Assembly: GCF_947631635.1 (NCBI RefSeq)
Contig: NZ_CANRMB010000015.1
Span: 1-64,000, forward strand
Source of the DNA: an uncultured Dysosmobacter sp.
Lineage (GTDB): Bacteria; Bacillota; Clostridia; Oscillospirales; Oscillospiraceae
Reading direction: 5' to 3'
Length of the DNA: 64,000 nucleotides
In this document: positions 61,953 through 64,000 of the stretch, piece after piece
Position numbering within the stretch: position 1 is the first letter of the stretch
Layout of the letters: each line of letters begins with the position of its first letter
Position numbers and translations under genes: made by a program
The notes under the pieces: model-generated
Databases searched by the model: none
What the model was told of the DNA's origin: nothing
Seen by the model: only the letters and a program-made list of their open reading frames with translations

Positions 61953-61958
61953 CATTTT

Positions 61959-62150
61959 TATTCTCGGCACAGTTGAAAGGACTCCAAAAGAGTCTTTTCC
62001 ATGCAGCGCTGCTGTGCGGCGCTGCAGACCGCGTATGCGGTCCTCTGTGCCTGACTTCATAGGAAACGCATGCGCGCTTTGTGCGCCGGCGGACCAGCGT
62101 TCCGCCGGTTGAAAAGGAGCTTATACTCCTTTTCAACTGCGTTGACTATA
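61959..62150 (-). repeat. Second multi-hairpin element family, long copy
   Basis: About 192 bp with TATA-type ends and inverted CAGTTGAAA(A)GGA arms. Inside are consecutive palindromes: GCAGCGCTGC/GCGGCGCTGC, GACCGCGTATGCGGTC, a GCGCGC stem, CCGGCGGA/TCCGCCGG and GTTGAAAAGGAG/CTCCTTTTCAAC. The design matches the six-hairpin family although the sequence differs. Confidence 0.7.
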
Positions 62151-62702
62151 TCAGAGTTCGGGGCCAGACATCCGGGGCGGACACGCCTCATACAGCTTCT
62201 GTCCCTTCCAAAAGGCCGTCAACAGCATAACGATGCCAACCAGCCCCGCCAGCAGCCCCAGCAGTGCCAGTCCGGACAGCAGCCATACGCACACATAACT
62301 CACCGCCTGAGCCATCGCCATCACGACCCAGGCCCGTTTCATGGCGGCGCTGTTCAGGTCCGCGGCCCGCTGCTCCTCCATATCCTGGATCGCCTGGATC
62401 AGCACCCAGCAGATATACAGGCCTACCAAAACCGCCAGCAGTCCCAGCAGGGCGCCGATCATGCCGCTGCCGCCGCTGATGCCCAGCAAATTGCCAAGCC
62501 ATAAAACAGCCGTGTAGACGCCCATGCCCACCGCGAAGGGCCGGACGCTCCGGAACAGGCCGCTCTCCCCGTCCAGCTCCTTTGCCCCCTGGTACAGCAG
62601 ATAATAGCACACAAAGGGCGGCAGCAGGTTCAGCGTATGCCGGTTTACGCTCAAGTTGAAGTTCAGGAACACAAAGAAAAGGCCCCAAAACAATTTCTTC
62701 AT
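62151..62702 (-). CDS. Polytopic membrane protein of unknown function
   Basis: A 183-residue hydrophobic protein with about five helices (around residues 4-20, 55-75, 80-102, 128-145 and 148-168). The acidic segment AIQDMEEQRAADLNSAAMKR lies between helices 3 and 4. It is last in a three-gene operon after an XRE regulator and a 45-residue membrane peptide, with a four-base start overlap. Its stop codon touches the end of a repeat element. Confidence 0.7.
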   Translation of the reverse strand: MKKLFWGLFFVFLNFNLSVNRHTLNLLPPFVCYYLLYQGAKELDGESGLFRSVRPFAVGMGVYTAVLWLGNLLGISGGSGMIGALLGLLAVLVGLYICWVLIQAIQDMEEQRAADLNSAAMKRAWVVMAMAQAVSYVCVWLLSGLALLGLLAGLVGIVMLLTAFWKGQKLYEACPPRMSGPEL

Positions 62703-62836
62703 GGTTCTTCCTCCCTGACCTTATCCGCGTACCGTTTTCCATATTTCAGCACCAGCACGCCCGCCACGATCTTTGCCACGGCATACAGCGCCGGGATCAA
62801 CAGAAAGGTCCCCACGCCCTGTCCAACAACACTCAT
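62699..62836 (-). CDS. Small membrane protein, 45 residues
   Basis: A short gene with one hydrophobic segment, MSVVGQGVGTFLLIPALYAV followed by AKIVAGVLVLKYGKRYADKV. The ATG at 62836 lies seven bases after AAAGGAG, and its stop overlaps the start of the next gene as ATGA. Coupled translation on both sides makes it a likely real gene. Function unknown. Confidence 0.6.
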   Translation of the reverse strand: MSVVGQGVGTFLLIPALYAVAKIVAGVLVLKYGKRYADKVREEEP

Positions 62837-62849
62837 CTCCATGCTCCTT

Positions 62850-63242
62850 TCACCATATCCGCATAAATCCCAGCACACCGAGGCCCATCAGCAAAATGCC
62901 CGCCAGGTCCAGCACGCCCCAGGCAATCAGGACCCATCCCAAAAGATATCCCCTGGTCTTGGCCAGATATCCCAGCTTATCGATCCAGTCCCGCTGGGGC
63001 GCCGTCTGCCGAGGCCGCTCCGTCCGCTGCTTCTCCTGCATTCCCTGATCCGTCCGCAGTAAATAGTCGGTGGTAACGCCAAATAAATCCGCCAGGGCCA
63101 CTACCTTCTCCGTCTCCGGCATGGTCTCGTCCCGCTCCCAGCGGCTGACGGCCTGTCGGCTGACGTCCAGCTTTTCCGCCAGGGCGTCCTGGCTCATGCC
63201 CGCTTTCTGACGCAGACCCTGTAGTTTTTCTCCAAATGTCAT
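62850..63242 (-). CDS. XRE-family regulator with C-terminal membrane segments
   Basis: A 130-residue protein: helix-turn-helix at residues 3-65 (LRQKAGMSQDALAEKLDVSR, QAVSRWERDETMPETEKVVA) and one or two membrane helices near residues 98-127 (GYLLGWVLIAWGVLDLAGIL). It heads an operon of three small genes, the other two membrane proteins, and probably controls it. The start has AAAGGAGAG upstream. Confidence 0.85.
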   Translation of the reverse strand: MTFGEKLQGLRQKAGMSQDALAEKLDVSRQAVSRWERDETMPETEKVVALADLFGVTTDYLLRTDQGMQEKQRTERPRQTAPQRDWIDKLGYLAKTRGYLLGWVLIAWGVLDLAGILLMGLGVLGFMRIW

Positions 63243-63270
63243 GGGCTCTCTCCTTTGCGTTTGATGGTTT

Positions 63271-63454
63271 TATAATCAAATCACTTGAAACGTGATCAAT
63301 TCACTTTTCAAGCGTCACAGCACATGTGCGCTGTGGCAGGCCGCGGACCGCGGCCTTGATTTGCATTTCATCGTCAATCCCTGTGCACTTTACGCACAGC
63401 GGGCATCGCCCGCTTGAAAAATACCATGCGTTTTTTCAAGTGAATGGACTATAT
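63271..63454 (-). repeat. Six-hairpin dispersed element, copy F
   Basis: Complete copy in the same orientation as copy C, with TATA ends. The outer hairpin has GGTATT/AACGCATG changes that keep most pairs. Its end overlaps the start of the short second-family element by three bases (TATA shared). Confidence 0.85.
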
Positions 63455-63508
63455 AGCCGGCACAGTTGAAAGGAACCCAAGGGATCCTCTGCAACCGGGC
63501 TGACTATA
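63452..63508. repeat. Second multi-hairpin family, 57-bp miniature copy
   Basis: TATAGCCGGCACAGTTGAAA at the left and TGACTATA at the right match the ends of the long copy at 61959-62150, but the interior is reduced to a few short inverted segments. Confidence 0.55.
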
Positions 63509-63625
63509 TCATACCAAATCAGCCGCCCAACGTCCAGCAACCCAGTATGGAACTTTCGCAATCTCAGGTTGCGGCCCCTGTTTTCCGGGAAATGCGTGAA
63601 AAAGGCGGCTCATTGAGCCGCCCTT

Positions 63626-63817
63626 TCAAGATCTCCGCAAAATTCCCATTTCCAAGGCATGGACCGCCTCCACCGGCGGCATGTTCTCATGCTCCACCGC
63701 GTAACACAGCGCCCGGTAAGCCATCCGGTCAGCTCCCGCCTCCACAATGGCACGCTCCAGTATCTCGGCTGAAAATCCCAGGGATTCCAGCCGCCGCATA
63801 TATGGTGTGATATCCAT
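63626..63817 (-). CDS. Small cytoplasmic protein, 63 residues
   Basis: A soluble helical protein starting MDITPYMRRLESLGFSAEIL and containing YRALCYAVEHENMPPVEAVH. A weak GGCGGTGAG site precedes the start. The codon use is like its neighbours. No family recognised. Confidence 0.55.
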   Translation of the reverse strand: MDITPYMRRLESLGFSAEILERAIVEAGADRMAYRALCYAVEHENMPPVEAVHALEMGILRRS

Positions 63818-63900
63818 GCGCTCACCGCCTCTTCAGGCATAGTATACCCGTTTCCGGCGAAAAGTGCTGTCAAAAAAACGTTAAAATCCTGTTAAACCGC

Positions 63901-64000
63901 CTATGCCTCCGGGATCGCCAGGTCCACGACGGCGAGTCCCCGGCGCATGGCATACTCCACCGTATACCGGGTGCCCCCGGCTGAGCCGTCAAAGGCGGCG
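63901..64000 (-). CDS. C-terminal end of a SLOG/DUF1273-like protein (partial)
   Basis: The window cuts the gene; the visible 32 residues are AAFDGSAGGTRYTVEYAMRR, then GLAVVDLAIPEA and stop. An FDG.S.GTR.T.EYA pattern is typical of the nucleotide-binding end of SLOG-superfamily proteins such as DUF1273/YpsA or DprA relatives. The rest lies outside. Confidence 0.55.
   Translation of the reverse strand, partial: AAFDGSAGGTRYTVEYAMRRGLAVVDLAIPEA

Overview
The window is GC-rich (roughly 60% by eye), densely coded DNA from an anaerobic Gram-positive bacterium of the Clostridia, most likely Oscillospiraceae (Flavonifractor/Oscillibacter/Dysosmobacter-like). The evidence is gene content and style: Gram-positive ribosome binding sites and sigma-A promoters, a WalRK two-component operon with walJ and rlmH, a clostridial-type aconitase beside NADP isocitrate dehydrogenase, NADP glutamate dehydrogenase, a SigV/RsiV-like ECF pair and a one-piece ssrA. 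Genus is inference; there is no rRNA or tRNA in the window.

Layout. 0-8.2 kb: an AT-rich orphan gene of foreign character, adenine deaminase, a duplicated-domain lipoprotein, an internally deleted isochorismatase remnant, a sodium-dependent NSS transporter with a terminator-like hairpin in its leader, and an AraC regulator with a DUF2000 protein. 8.2-22.2 kb: an XRE/desulfoferrodoxin fusion, aconitase and isocitrate dehydrogenase, a tandemly duplicated XRE membrane regulator, a PadR-DUF2812 operon, a cell wall hydrolase, a TIGR04255 protein, glutamate dehydrogenase and cysteine synthase. Aconitase, Icd and GdhA together make glutamate from citrate. 22.3-33.1 kb: ECF sigma/anti-sigma, a MacB-type ABC efflux operon whose adaptor is frameshifted, exonuclease and nuclease genes, an alanine/glycine symporter with a divergent LysR regulator, and a DUF4300 lipoprotein interrupted by an amber codon. 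33.8-36.5 kb: ssrA (tmRNA) and smpB close together, with an SDR and a cyclophilin between. 37-45.4 kb: Nudix hydrolase, then walR-walK-walH/I-like genes, murA, walJ and rlmH. 46-49.7 kb: phosphoglucomutase and small proteins, including a DUF134-NifX fusion.

The most interesting region is 49.8-61.9 kb. A LacI regulator, a PHP-domain phosphatase and a PfkB kinase resembling myo-inositol kinases are read leftward. Facing them are four tandem HAD-family genes, a circularly permuted relative of cofactor-independent phosphoglycerate mutase, an IolG-like inositol 2-dehydrogenase, a split transketolase and an iron-type alcohol dehydrogenase. Two LacI-type operators built on AAACGTTT bracket the divergent promoters. 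None of the classical iolBCDE genes is present in the window, so this looks like an undescribed route for inositol, an inositol phosphate or another cyclitol. That function is inference; the permutation is visible directly in the protein.

The other striking feature is a family of about 182-bp dispersed elements (six copies) made of six consecutive hairpins between TATA-ended inverted repeats, with base changes that preserve pairing. A second family with the same architecture but different sequence lies at the right end.
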